Assembly (NCBI GenBank): GCA_003725745.1
Contig: RHDP01000001.1
Span: 6,799,501-6,863,500 of the forward strand
Source of the DNA: Streptomyces sp. I6
GTDB lineage: Bacteria; Actinomycetota; Actinomycetes; Streptomycetales; Streptomycetaceae
Length of the DNA: 64,000 bases
Direction: 5' to 3'
Each line of letters opens with the position of its first letter. Within the stretch, counting starts at the first letter, position 1. Position numbers and translations under genes: made by a program. This document shows positions 34,372 through 43,398 of this stretch, one piece after another. A model generated the notes under the pieces. That model saw nothing but the letters and a program-made list of their open reading frames with translations. It did not search any database and was not told the origin of the DNA.

Positions 34372-35318
34372 CAGCGGGTCGCTTCCTCGGTGTCGCCGGT
34401 CAGCCGGTAGAGGGACGTCGCCGAACTCAGGCCCGCTCCGACGGCGAGGAAGAGGATCCGGTCGTGGCCCGAGAGCCGTCCCGAGTCCCGGGCCCGGGTG
34501 AAGCCGTAGGCGAGCGCGGAGGTGTGCGGGTCGCCCGTGAGCCCTTCGACGGTCACCGCGGCATCGGATGCCAGGCCCAGGCGCTTGGACAGGCGGGAGG
34601 CGAAGTCGTGCGACGGCTGAGAGGTGATCAGCAGGGTGCGGTCCAGGACCGTCGGTGCCTGGGCGGCTTCCGCGCCGTACTCGGCTGCCAGCGCGCCGCG
34701 CACCGAGTCGACGGCGAGATCGAGCATCCGCTCCACCACGTCGCGGTCGCGGTCGACGGCTATGGTGTTCCGGCCTTCGGAGCCTGCCTCGTACAGCGGC
34801 AGGTATCCGTTGACGCCGTGGGCGCCCGGCAGCCAGCGGTGGTGCACCCGTCCGAAGCCGCGGGCGCCGTGCCTGCGTTCCAGCAGCAGAGCCGCGCCGG
34901 TGCTCGCGTACGGGAACTCCGCGGTCCCCGCTCGTGCGGGGTCCATCGAGGGGTGGGTGTCGGCGGAGACCACCAGCACCCGGCGGGCGCTGCCGGCCGC
35001 CAGCAGCGAACCCCCGGCCTGGACGGCGTTGAGCACGCCGCAGGCACCGTTCATCAGGTCGAACGAGAACGCGGCATGCCGGTCGGTGGCGTGGAGGTAG
35101 TCCAGGTTGATGCCGATGCGCTTCTGGATGAGCGCGGCGACCGAAGGCTCGGAGAGGTTGGAGTCGCGGTAGACGCCGACGTTGATCAGTACGTCGACGT
35201 CCGCGGGGGTGAGGCCCGCTCGCCGCAGGCACGCACTGCCGGCGGATGCCGCGTAGCCGATCGCGCTGCCGGTCTCGTCGGCGGGGCTGAGTGCCGTCGA
35301 GGTGATGACGGTGGCCAT
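34371..35318 (-). CDS. lstB: LstB-like KAS III/OleA-family condensing enzyme, second subunit
   Basis: A 315-residue beta-ketoacyl-ACP synthase III homologue, shorter than its neighbour. The thiolase-fold Cys is at 93 in NGACGVLN, and the C-terminus carries ILFLAVGAGLSSAT. In lipstatin and nocardiolactone systems two OleA-like proteins act together in a non-decarboxylative Claisen condensation of two fatty acyl chains. LstB lacks a clear counterpart of the FAN/His motifs seen in LstA, consistent with a helper role. The start at ATG 35318 follows GGAGGTGTGACC and lies two bases beyond the lstA stop. Confidence 0.88.
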   Translation of the reverse strand: MATVITSTALSPADETGSAIGYAASAGSACLRRAGLTPADVDVLINVGVYRDSNLSEPSVAALIQKRIGINLDYLHATDRHAAFSFDLMNGACGVLNAVQAGGSLLAAGSARRVLVVSADTHPSMDPARAGTAEFPYASTGAALLLERRHGARGFGRVHHRWLPGAHGVNGYLPLYEAGSEGRNTIAVDRDRDVVERMLDLAVDSVRGALAAEYGAEAAQAPTVLDRTLLITSQPSHDFASRLSKRLGLASDAAVTVEGLTGDPHTSALAYGFTRARDSGRLSGHDRILFLAVGAGLSSATSLYRLTGDTEEATR

Positions 35319-35320
35319 GG

Positions 35321-36370
35321 TCACACCTCCAGGGAGGAGACGGTGGCGGACAGGAACCCGGTCACCACGCCGGAGGCGGCGGGCACCATGAGGATCTTCG
35401 AGCCACTGGGTATGCGGTGCTCCATGAGCGCCTGGTGCAGGACCAGATAGTGGGATGTGGTCGCGGTGTTGGCGAACTTCTCGACGACCGAGAGCGACTC
35501 GGGCATCGGCGTCCCGAAGCTGCTCTCGCCCACCTGGTTCATGAAGTCGACGAAGCGGCTGCCGACCTGGTGCTGGATCACGAAGTCGTACCCCTCGTCG
35601 GCGAACCGGCGGCCGTCGTCGGCGAGCCTGTCGCGGTGGAAGGCCGGCCACAGCGAGAGACGGTCCTCGGCGTGCATCTCCTTGTTGTTGGTGTACATGG
35701 CCAGGTCGCCGGTGTCGTCACTGGGCAGGCCCAGGCACAGGTGCGCGTACTCCGAGCAGGTCATCAGCTCGATGTCGTGGATGACGTCGGCGTCGTCGGC
35801 GGCGCGGTCGACGAGGACGGCGACGGCGGAGTCACCGACGGAGAGCGAGGCGAACTGAGGGTCCCGGCTGTCGGCCATCTCGCGCGCGGCGGTGAAGGCG
35901 ATCGGGGTGATGTGCTCTCCGCTGAGCACCAGACCGCTGCGCACCTCACCGGAGCGGATCATCCGGTCCAGGAGGTAGACGCCGGTCATCATGCCTGCGC
36001 AGGCGTTGGACACATCGAAGTGAATCGCCTTGTGCGCGCCGAGTTCGCCGGCGATGCGCCGGGCGAACGAAGGCTCGAACTGGTGGCGCCGGCCGTCCGT
36101 CGTACGGCTGATGGAACACGAGATCACGATGTCGATCTCGTCGGCGTCGTAGCGCGAGCGGCCGAGGCACGCGCGGGCCGCCGAGAGCGCCATGGTGAGG
36201 CAGTCCTCGGGGTTGCCGGCGGTGTCGTCCGCGACCCGGCGCTCGGCCATTCCGGTAATTCTCAGAAGGTCGAACTCAGGCGCTTTCTCCATACGGGCGA
36301 GGAGTTCCGGAGTGCTCATGGATGCCGTTGGCAGATAGGCCCCGATGGACTCTAAGCGACTGTTGTACAC
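35321..36370 (-). CDS. lstA: LstA-like KAS III/OleA-family condensing enzyme
   Basis: A 349-residue KAS III/OleA-type enzyme and the first gene of the operon. The catalytic triad positions are visible: Cys124 in FDVSNACAGM, His267 in VIQHQVGS and Asn about 301 in KFANTATTSH. OleA-type members join two acyl-CoA chains without decarboxylation to give an alpha-alkyl-beta-keto acid, the carbon skeleton of lipstatin-type beta-lactones. GTG 36370 is used with GGGAGAAG about six bases upstream. lstA to lstF are spaced from overlapping to two bases, so one polycistronic message is expected from a promoter in 36371-36700. Confidence 0.9.
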   Translation of the reverse strand: MYNSRLESIGAYLPTASMSTPELLARMEKAPEFDLLRITGMAERRVADDTAGNPEDCLTMALSAARACLGRSRYDADEIDIVISCSISRTTDGRRHQFEPSFARRIAGELGAHKAIHFDVSNACAGMMTGVYLLDRMIRSGEVRSGLVLSGEHITPIAFTAAREMADSRDPQFASLSVGDSAVAVLVDRAADDADVIHDIELMTCSEYAHLCLGLPSDDTGDLAMYTNNKEMHAEDRLSLWPAFHRDRLADDGRRFADEGYDFVIQHQVGSRFVDFMNQVGESSFGTPMPESLSVVEKFANTATTSHYLVLHQALMEHRIPSGSKILMVPAASGVVTGFLSATVSSLEV

Positions 36371-37340
36371 AAACTTCTCCCGGTGGTTTCTCGTTCACGC
36401 GGCGCGGCGTCGCGGTGAACCATGAACAGACGTCAGGGAATCTTTGTCCGCGTCATGTTCCCGTTCGGTGAAGCCATCGAAAAATTCTGGTTTCACCGTC
36501 GGCGGGACGTGGTCCGGCGACAGGAAATCCCCGACGTCGGTGCGCTGCACATCGACGTTATCGCACCGATCGGGGAGGTCTCACGCTGCAGGTCTGTGAC
36601 GATCGCCACTCGCCGTCGGCGCAGGGTCGCTGTGTGTGATGGCGGAAAATCTGCGGCCGCTTATGACGGCGCGATGACGGCGCATGGTCGGAACGAGGTA
36701 TTCCGTTGAATGCGGAAACTTCTCGTCGGGCTGTTTCCGGACGTTGATCGAACGGCGCCCCAGCCGAAATACCGCCCCGTCGTTTCCATCGGTCCGGTGG
36801 CGCGGGAAGAACATCACCCCGGGCCGATTGTTCACCATCGGCCCACGGGGCTGGCTGGATTTCGACCGGGCCGGGAGCCGGCGTCACGACCTGCTTCGGC
36901 CGGGGGAGGGGACGCCGGTGGACGGGGTGGAGCGGTCCCGGCCGCCGCAATGCGGGCAGGGGAGGCGGCCCCCGCGTCAGGCGGGTCGCCGTGGTGCGTG
37001 GGCGACGCCGAACGGCGGCGGGGCGAGGAAGGCCGGACGCCTCGCAGCATCGAGCCTCGCGGCGACCTGAGCGGCGGCGAACCGGGGAACCGGCCGCGCC
37101 GGGGCGGGAGAAGCGCCGGCTGCGCGGGGCGGCGATCTGCGTCCAGCCCGCCCCGGGACCGCCCCCGTCCGGGCATCGGTCTCCTGCGCTCCGTGTGCGC
37201 CGGGGGGCGGGGTCCGCGGGGGAAGTCGGGCGCCGGGTCCGGTTGGGGGCCGGGTTCGACGGCCCGCGGGAAATCCGCGAGCGCCGCGGCCGACGACCGG
37301 CGCGGGTGGGGAATCCGGAGTGGCGCCGGGCTGCTCTCGC
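36371..37340. other. Long intergenic region upstream of lstA
   Basis: About 970 bp. The 330 bp next to lstA are less GC-rich than the surroundings and should contain the lst promoter, though I found no unambiguous -35/-10 pair. The remainder (36900-37330) is extremely GC-rich, and its open frames show no family resemblance. No gene is called. Confidence 0.55.
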
Positions 37341-38006
37341 TCAAGCGGTGCCGGACGCGCGGCGAGTTCGGCTGCGCCAGCGGATCGCGTGCTTGAGAGG
37401 GAGGGACAGAAGCCAGGTCCCCAGCGCCACCCGAGGGGACACGGCGAAGGCGATCACCACCGAAGCCCCGCAGAGCACCGCGACCGCGCCCTGCTCCGTA
37501 ACGGTCGTCCAGCCGAGACGGTCGGGGATCGGCCGGGCCTGAAGGCCTGCGCGCCGCCAGATGCTGGTGAACAGCGCGAGGTGCAGCAGACTGATCACGG
37601 CGATGGTGGCTACGTAGGAGGACACGGCCAGCGGCTGCTCGCCTCCGTACTCGGACAGCAACGCGGTGGGAAAGGGCAGCAGCGCGGCCGCGCCCAGGCT
37701 GGCCAGGGTCAGGCGTACCGTGAGGACGTCGGCACGCCGCACCTGATGGAGGATCTGGCGCTGGTCGCGCCAGAAGGCGCCGAGAACGGCGAAGCTGAGC
37801 GCGTAGGCACCGAGCTTGGGCCAGACCTGGCCCATCTCGTAGCGGAAGGCCGCGGCATCCAAGCCCTCGGGGACGGAGACGTCGAGCACCAGGAGCGTCA
37901 TGGCGATGGCGTAGATCCCGTCGGAGAGAGCGACCAGCCGCGCCGGGCTCTCCGCATAGGGCGATGCACACCCGTCCCCCGTGCCGCCTGTACCGATCAC
38001 CGTCAT
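37341..38006 (-). CDS. TMEM175-family (DUF1211) potassium channel-like membrane protein
   Basis: A 221-residue membrane protein. The signature of the TMEM175 family, here RLVALSDGIYAIAMTLLVLD, sits in the first transmembrane helix, with its F/L-S-D core lining the pore in characterised members. About six hydrophobic segments follow (for example LGAYALSFAVLGAFW and SSYVATIAVISLLHLALF). Bacterial TMEM175 proteins have one repeat of six helices and assemble as tetramers conducting K+. The ATG at 38006 gives the expected length. It stands alone, convergent to nothing, with a long non-coding region on its 3' side. Confidence 0.82.
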   Translation of the reverse strand: MTVIGTGGTGDGCASPYAESPARLVALSDGIYAIAMTLLVLDVSVPEGLDAAAFRYEMGQVWPKLGAYALSFAVLGAFWRDQRQILHQVRRADVLTVRLTLASLGAAALLPFPTALLSEYGGEQPLAVSSYVATIAVISLLHLALFTSIWRRAGLQARPIPDRLGWTTVTEQGAVAVLCGASVVIAFAVSPRVALGTWLLSLPLKHAIRWRSRTRRASGTA

Positions 38007-38633
38007 GACCGCACGCTAGACCGCGGCGAGACCGGTGACGGGCAATCGCGGCCCGTGTCCCCGGGGCGGACTCCAGCACCTGTCCGGTGCCTCGCAGGCC
38101 GGGCGGATCCCGGTGCAGTTCCGGCCGCCCGCGTACCAGGGCCCTCCTCGCGAGAGCACACTGTGCGCAGATCGGTACGCACCTCCTCCGAACCCGTCGG
38201 CCGGGGCCCGACGCACGTCACGGCGAGCGCGATGTGGACCGGGCGGTTCGCGGCCGTGTGCGTTCGCCGCTTCCGCTGCGAGAACCCTGCCGGCACGGCG
38301 CGGCACGGCGCGGCACGGCACGGTACGGCGCGGCGCGGCGCGGCACGGCTGGCACGGGGGCGGCGGGCGTCGGGTGGCGGGCCCACTGTGCGAGCCGTGG
38401 CGGCACAGGGGAGACCCTGACTCAGCCCTCTCGACGAGTCTCCGTGCGATCACATGGCGATCGGAGATTCTGCGGAGCTTTGCGACTCAGGTTCGGGCGC
38501 CTTTGTGTCGGCTTCGGTCGGTAGTGGTCCTCCGGCCCCTCCCCGCTCGTCGCGCTATAGCGTCACTGTCCTCATCACTGCTGTGTGGCTCTTCATCGAG
38601 CTGGTGACGCCCGTCGGGCGGAGGGAGGTGGCC
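38007..38633. other. Intergenic region with GC tandem repeats
   Basis: Contains imperfect five-base repeats of CGGCA/CGGCG over about 38293-38350 and no supported gene. The 3' part presumably carries the promoter of the MEDS-STAS gene. Confidence 0.5.
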
Positions 38634-39518
38634 GTGGCCGTTCCAGTGGACGCTCGCACTCTGGCCGTGGAGCAGATGCGGCTGGGGGATCATGCCTTCG
38701 CGCACTACGCGGACGATGAGACACGCTGGGGTGTGCTGGGAGTGTTCGCACAGCTCGGACTGGCCCGCGGTGAGAAGGTCATCGTCCTGGCTGATCCTGC
38801 CGTCCCGGACGACGAGGTGTTCCAGCGGTTGTTTCCGCACGCGGGATCGTCCGAAGCGGCGCGCGAACAAGGCCAGCTGGAGTTCACCAGCATGCGCGAG
38901 CTGATCCATCCTCAACGACGCTTCACGGCGGAGAGGCAGATGGGGCGCCTGAGAGAGGAGACCGAGCAGGCCCTTGTCGACGGGTATGCCGGGCTGCGGT
39001 CGGTCATCGACATGGCCTGGGTCGAGGACCTGGAGATGGACATCGAGGGCGTCATGCACCGCGAGCTCCACGCTGAAGCCCTCTTCGAGGACCGCCTGTA
39101 CGCGGAGATCTGCACCTACGACCGCCGTCGCTTCACTCCCGAGACGGTGGAGGCCATGCGCGTGGGGCACCCCGTCGCCCTGCTCGAACAGCCGGGGCAG
39201 TTGGGGGCTTTCCCTTCCGACCACGGGTTGCGGCTGGTCGGGGAAGCGGACTGGTCAACCCGGGAGCAGTGGAGCGCCGCCCTCCAAGCCGCGCTTGCCG
39301 GCTCCGGCTGTGATCGGCCCCTGACGGTCGACCTCACTCCGGTCACCTTCCTGTCCGTGACCTGCGCCGCGGAAGTACTGCGACAGGCCGGACAGTCCGG
39401 CCCGCGCGAGCGGATGGAGGTCCACTGCACCCCGTTCCATGCGGAACTGCTCCGCCGCCTCGGCGCACGCCGGATCGAAGCGCTGGTCCTGGTCGAGAGA
39501 GAGGGAGCCACGCGATGA
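38634..39518 (+). CDS. MEDS (DcmR-like sensory) domain plus STAS domain protein
   Basis: About 294 residues from GTG 38634, chosen because GGGAGG lies about six bases upstream; the open frame extends further but with unlikely sequence. Residues 10-185 resemble the MEDS sensory domain found in streptomycete anti-sigma systems (LGDHAFAHYADDETRWGVLG, GEKVIVLADP, AEICTYDRRRFTPETVEAM). The last 90 residues form a STAS domain (RPLTVDLTPVTFLSVTCAAE). STAS domains bind HATPase anti-sigma factors. The following gene is such an HATPase and starts inside this stop codon, so the two likely form a partner-switching pair. Confidence 0.75.
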   Translation: MAVPVDARTLAVEQMRLGDHAFAHYADDETRWGVLGVFAQLGLARGEKVIVLADPAVPDDEVFQRLFPHAGSSEAAREQGQLEFTSMRELIHPQRRFTAERQMGRLREETEQALVDGYAGLRSVIDMAWVEDLEMDIEGVMHRELHAEALFEDRLYAEICTYDRRRFTPETVEAMRVGHPVALLEQPGQLGAFPSDHGLRLVGEADWSTREQWSAALQAALAGSGCDRPLTVDLTPVTFLSVTCAAEVLRQAGQSGPRERMEVHCTPFHAELLRRLGARRIEALVLVEREGATR

Positions 39519-39997
39519 CCGCCCAGACGATCTCGGCCCGGGAAGAAGGAGAACTGCTGCTGCAGTCGCGGTTCCGCGCCGCTGACCTGGCGAGGGTACG
39601 CGTTCAGGTCGACCTGCACACCTCGGTGACCGACCTCACCGAGCAGCGCCGCGCCCAGTTCGTCCTGGCCGCGCACGAGGTGATGTGCAACGCGGTACGG
39701 CACGGGGGAGGCGAGGGAACTCTCCGGCTTTACCGGGGTGCGGACGGTGTGTGGTGCCAGGTGACCGACGAAGGGCCCGGCCTCAGCGAGGACATGATTC
39801 CGCTCGTGCTGCCCCCTCTGGACGCCTCGAACGGCCGGGGGCTCTGGCTTGTCCGCGAGCTGACCGACCGCATGGACATCGCACGCCGCGCCGCCGGTGC
39901 CGGCGTCACCTTCGCGATGTGCTTCGACGCCGCGGAGCGAGACGCGAGCACAGCAGGGACCGCGGCCGGAAGGGCGCGGCCCGTGCCCGGTGTGTGA
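39515..39997 (+). CDS. RsbW-like ATP-binding anti-sigma factor (HATPase_c)
   Basis: A 160-residue histidine-kinase-like ATPase. The N box is EVMCNAVRHGGG (Glu and Asn bind Mg-ATP), the G1 box VTDEGPGLSED and the G2 box NGRGLWLVRELTD; all three are in order. There is no dimerisation or sensor domain, as in RsbW/SpoIIAB-type switch proteins that phosphorylate or sequester partners. It overlaps the upstream MEDS-STAS gene by four bases. The target sigma or STAS partner is not identified in the window. Confidence 0.85.
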   Translation: MTAQTISAREEGELLLQSRFRAADLARVRVQVDLHTSVTDLTEQRRAQFVLAAHEVMCNAVRHGGGEGTLRLYRGADGVWCQVTDEGPGLSEDMIPLVLPPLDASNGRGLWLVRELTDRMDIARRAAGAGVTFAMCFDAAERDASTAGTAAGRARPVPGV

Positions 39998-40599
39998 GCA
40001 GGCCCGGCGTGAGCGGGAAGCCGAGCGCCAGGCTTCGCAGGAGCGTGCGGGGTTCACGGCCCGCCTGCGGCCCGCGCTGCCGGTCGGCAGCGGCGGGTGC
40101 GCTGATGCCCCGGCCGGGTGCCGTCGGGGCGATCGGCGTGAGGTGCGTGAGGTGCGTGAGGTGGTGGTCCGCTCCGGGGGAGCGTCTCCGGAGAGGACCT
40201 GTCTGCCGGCTGACTCCGGTGCCAGACGGCGATGCTCCCGGCGTGGACGTTGATGTCGGTGGGCAGTACGGTCATGCCGTAGCCGGGGGGATCAATGAGC
40301 GGGCCGGGTCCCCCGTCGACGGCGGAGAGCCGGTGGTCGGTGTGGACACCGGGAAGAAGCAACCGGTCGGCGCCTCCAGGAGCACCGGGCAGCCATGGCT
40401 GCCCGGCGCCGGTCTTCCCGCGGACCCGCTGCGGCTGGTCGAGGCGATCACATCACCCGTCAGGCGCTCCTCCTCGATCGGGACTGCACACCGGTGACGG
40501 TAAAGACCACCGCCCGGCCGGTGGGGAGCCGTGGTGCCGCCCACCGCGCGGTGATATCTGCTTGACCGCACCTGCCGCAACCATGATAGAGCTGCCCGC
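39998..40599. other. Intergenic region with 9-bp repeats
   Basis: About 600 bp without a supported gene. It contains three exact copies of GCGTGAGGT at 40136-40162, and at its right edge the probable promoter of the RidA gene. Confidence 0.5.
40562..40592 (+). promoter_or_regulatory. Possible promoter giving a leaderless RidA transcript
   Basis: TTGACC at 40562-40567 and TAGAGC at 40587-40592 (19-bp spacer) lie so that transcription would begin at about the ATG at 40600. No Shine-Dalgarno sequence precedes this ATG. Confidence 0.35.
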
Positions 40600-41073
40600 A
40601 TGAGTGAGTTGATCAGAATTCCGGCACCGGAAGGGGTGGCGCCTGCCGCCCAGTACTCGCATGTCGTCCGGGGAACGGGGCACTTCGTCGCGATCTCCGG
40701 CCAGTTGGCCTTGGACGAGGCGGGTGGCGTCGTGGGCGAGGGCGACCCGGCGGCCCAGGCCCGCCAGGTCTTCGAGAACCTGCGGCGCTGCCTCGCCGCC
40801 GCAGGTGCCACCTTCGACGACGTGATCAAGCTGACCTGCTTCGTCACGGACATGGCCTGCATGCCGGCCATCCGCGAAGCCCGCGCCGTACATGTGCCTG
40901 ACGACCGGCTGCCGGCCGTCTCGGCGGTTCAGGTCGTCTCGCTGGTGCGGCCGGAGGCGCTGATGGAGATCGAGGCCTTCGCCGTCGTGGCCGAGTATCC
41001 GAATGTGGTGGCGGCCCCCCAGGCTCCGCGGCATGGGGAGGGTCCGATCCCGCACGGCCGTCCGCAATGGTGA
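40600..41073 (+). CDS. RidA/YjgF-family protein
   Basis: A 157-residue Rid-family protein. These trimeric enzymes hydrolyse reactive enamine/imine intermediates released by PLP enzymes. Typical blocks are VRGTGHFVAISGQLALD, QARQVFENLRRCLAAAGATF, VIKLTCFVTDM and the end EIEAFAVV. The Arg expected in the active-site segment (RxxxAVxxLP type) is not evident, since the region reads VHVPDDRLPAVSAVQV, so it may belong to a Rid subgroup without deaminase activity. It converges on the DUF2785 gene with seven bases between stops. Confidence 0.85.
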   Translation: MSELIRIPAPEGVAPAAQYSHVVRGTGHFVAISGQLALDEAGGVVGEGDPAAQARQVFENLRRCLAAAGATFDDVIKLTCFVTDMACMPAIREARAVHVPDDRLPAVSAVQVVSLVRPEALMEIEAFAVVAEYPNVVAAPQAPRHGEGPIPHGRPQW

Positions 41074-41080
41074 GGCAGAC

Positions 41081-41872
41081 TCATCTTCTGACGATCAGGT
41101 CGAGCGTCGCGGCCACCTGTGCCTTGACCGCACCACGGTGGTGGAGGGCGATCGGCGCGGACTCGGGGCTCGGCCGAACGCCCCGGTCCGCGAAGACGTA
41201 GAGCATGCGCAAGGTGCGTAGGCAGTTGGTGAGGTGTGCGGGAGCGGGCATCGTGATCCGGTCGGCCCCGAAGTGGAGGCCGATCGGTTCCAGCCATGTG
41301 GTCGCGTCGTTCTCGTTCATGTCGGAGCGGGTGAGAACACGGGCGATCGCCCGTGCCAGCCGATCGTCCTCTAGTTGATCGAATACGTAGTCGGTATGAG
41401 CGGTCAGCCGTGCCGCCGCAAGGTCCAGCATCCGCACCGGGTCCAGGTGCGGGTGGCATCCCAACCGGCCGAGCAGGTCCGCTCCATGCGCGACGGCGTG
41501 CAGCCAGCCCAGCTTCTCGTCGAAGCCGCGCAGGTCCGTCTCGGCCGGGTACCAACGGCAAAAGGCGTCCACCCAGTCGGCCTTGAGGTCTCCCCTTTCC
41601 ACGAGCATGTCGAGAACCAGCGGGGCGAAGGTCCGAGCCTGGATGTCCGGATCGAGGAAGCGGGCAGCCATGTCGTCCCCGAGCGCCAGTCGCCGGGACC
41701 CGTCGATGACTCCCCGGGCTATCCAGGTCGACAGCACCGTGTACGGGGCCCCGTCCCGGATCGTGGGATCGGCATCAGCCAGGGCACGGGAGAGTTCTCG
41801 CACCAGACGTGCCATAGGGGGGTTCGGGGGTACCGCGCAGTCGGCGGCTTCGATACCGGACCAGTCGATCAT
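41081..41872 (-). CDS. DUF2785 domain protein
   Basis: A 263-residue all-helical protein matching the DUF2785 pattern: FLDPDIQARTFAPLVLDML, then DEKLGWLHAVAHGADLLGRL, the most conserved stretch, and TLRMLYVFADRGVRP near the end. Function is unknown for the family. The ATG at 41872 begins MIDWSGIEAADC; an upstream in-frame ATG at 41914 is less likely. Faces RidA tail-to-tail. Confidence 0.75.
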   Translation of the reverse strand: MIDWSGIEAADCAVPPNPPMARLVRELSRALADADPTIRDGAPYTVLSTWIARGVIDGSRRLALGDDMAARFLDPDIQARTFAPLVLDMLVERGDLKADWVDAFCRWYPAETDLRGFDEKLGWLHAVAHGADLLGRLGCHPHLDPVRMLDLAAARLTAHTDYVFDQLEDDRLARAIARVLTRSDMNENDATTWLEPIGLHFGADRITMPAPAHLTNCLRTLRMLYVFADRGVRPSPESAPIALHHRGAVKAQVAATLDLIVRR

Positions 41873-42194
41873 GACGGCAGAGTAGGGGTGCGGCGATGCG
41901 CGTGGCCACCGCATTCTCGGGTGCCTTCCGGGTTGCCGCCGTGCACGCGTGCGCAGGCCTGGCGTCCCATGGTGGAGGGCGCGCGGCGCATCGCCGCTGA
42001 GCGAGTCGGACGACCTCCACGACCAGTCAACCCCACCGGATCGTTCAGGTACTGGATCGGCCCTGGTGGGCCATCAGCCCTCGCCTCGACACCCACGTCG
42101 AACAAGAACCCGGGAAGGCATCGCACTCCTGTGGTGACCGGGCGGAAGGCCCTGCTCGGTCCGGTGCACCTGCCTCATCGAGATGGCATGTGCA
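41873..42194. other. Intergenic region, nothing recognised
   Basis: No supported gene or clear signal apart from the 5' flank of the DUF2785 gene. Confidence 0.5.
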
Positions 42195-42330
42195 CCAACG
42201 CCGACGTGGGTCCCCGTATCCGGCGGAGTTCGGGAACGATGCCGTCGCGCTGTACCGCGCGACGCCCGGCAAGTGCAGGTGTGCGGTCACGGCGGATGCC
42301 GGGGTAGCCGGCGAGACCCCTGTGAGATGG
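42195..42330 (+). pseudogene. IS3-family OrfA N-terminal remnant
   Basis: The plus-strand reading contains YPAEFGNDAVALYRATPGK followed by AVTADAGVAGETPVRW, clearly the helix-turn-helix start of IS3-family OrfA proteins (usual form YPAEFRxDAVALYR ... AADLGVTGETLRxW). Several residues are altered and the rest of OrfA is gone, so this is a scar. The matching C-terminal OrfB scar elsewhere in the window is at 61260-61475. Confidence 0.6.
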
Positions 42331-42713
42331 GGGCGCCGGGCCGACGAGCACGCGTGCCGCGATCACGGTCGCGGCGAGCAGAGCGCGGAGAGCCGGGACG
42401 GGGAACCTGCCCGGCTCTCCGCACGGGCGCGGCACGGGGACTGGATCGTACCCCCGAGTGCTTCTGCGGAGTCGATTCCTGCGGGGTACTCGCGCGGCCG
42501 CCGGCCGGTCGGCTGGGTCGGGTCCTCGGAATCCGCAGCACGGCCAGGGGCCGGCCAAGCACTTCGACGCCGGTTGATGGCCAGGCCGCTTTGCCCCTCC
42601 TCCTCCTCCTCCTCGGCTTCGCCTCGCGGCGGCCGACCTCGGCCGACCGCGGCCGACCGCGAGGCTGAACGAGCATGTCACCGATGCCGCGGCGGCGGTC
42701 CGGCCGATTGCGG
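42331..42713. other. Intergenic low-complexity region
   Basis: Includes a CTC-rich run near 42597-42616 and three CGGCCGAC-type repeats near 42629-42660. No supported gene. Confidence 0.45.
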
Positions 42714-43195
42714 TCAGCCAACCGTGGCGCGGACCGGGTGGCCGAGGATGCCGTCGGTGTACGTGACGTACCGAGCAGTGAAGTCCCCTTGCCGGTGATG
42801 GTGCCCGAGGCGTTCTCCCCTGGTGCGAGTGTGACCGTGTCGATCTGGTTCTTGTCGACGGCGAGGGTAGCCGTGTGCTTGGTTCCGGTGGTGTCGGTGA
42901 GGGAGAAGCGCAGCGGGTTGACGCTGATCTCCTTGTCGCCGTTGTTGCTGACAGTCACCAGAACGCTGGTGTAGTCGCTGCCGTCGTGCAGGACGGTGGG
43001 GGTGAAGTCCGTCTTCTCCGCCATGAGTTCGACCGGTGTGTCCCCCTCCGTCGGCTGCTCGCTCGCCGGGCCGTTCGGTGCCGAGGCGGATGATGTGGCC
43101 TTCGCGGAACCGCCGTCCGGGGCCACGGTGGGGCCACAGGCGGGCAGAGCCAGCACGGTGAGGACGGCAAGGAGGGCGGGCCCTGTCTTCTTCAT
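42714..43195 (-). CDS. Putative lipoprotein, DUF4352-like (one frameshift)
   Basis: A 160-residue lipoprotein after repair. The N-terminus MKKTGPALLAVLTVLALPACG has a lipobox LPAC, so it should be anchored outside the membrane through Cys20. A Ser/Ala/Pro-rich spacer follows, then an immunoglobulin-like domain (SDYTSVLVTVSNNGDKEISV, RFSLTDTTGTKHTATLAVD, LAPGENASGTITG) as in DUF4352 proteins. The frame slips near 42785 where GGGG should be GGGGG; the repaired end reads DFTARYVTYTDGILG and stops at 42714 (161 codons). Function unknown. Confidence 0.75.
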
Positions 43196-43398
43196 GGGGA
43201 TGGTTCTCCATTCGACGCCGCCCCGTGGGCGGTTGACCTTGGCTCGGCAGGTTGAAGGCACGTCGGAGTCCTTCCGGCGGGTGCTGCCGCGGCAGACCTC
43301 GGGAAGATCGATCGTTTACCTTCCGTGGTACTAGCTTCCGAGGGGCCTGCACCTCTGACCAGTGGAGGAAGCGACACAGTGCGCTAAGATCCCGCCTC

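Noticed and set aside
36422-36709. Possible 95-residue gene upstream of lstA
   Set aside because: No ribosome-binding site or family resemblance; it lies in the expected lst promoter region.
36710-37396. Open frame on the plus strand between lstA and the TMEM175-like gene
   Set aside because: Composition is Arg/Gly/Pro-rich and it runs antisense into a clear membrane-protein gene.
42175-42681. Minus-strand 168-codon open frame
   Set aside because: Low-complexity Arg/Pro content; the opposite strand carries a recognisable IS3 OrfA scar.
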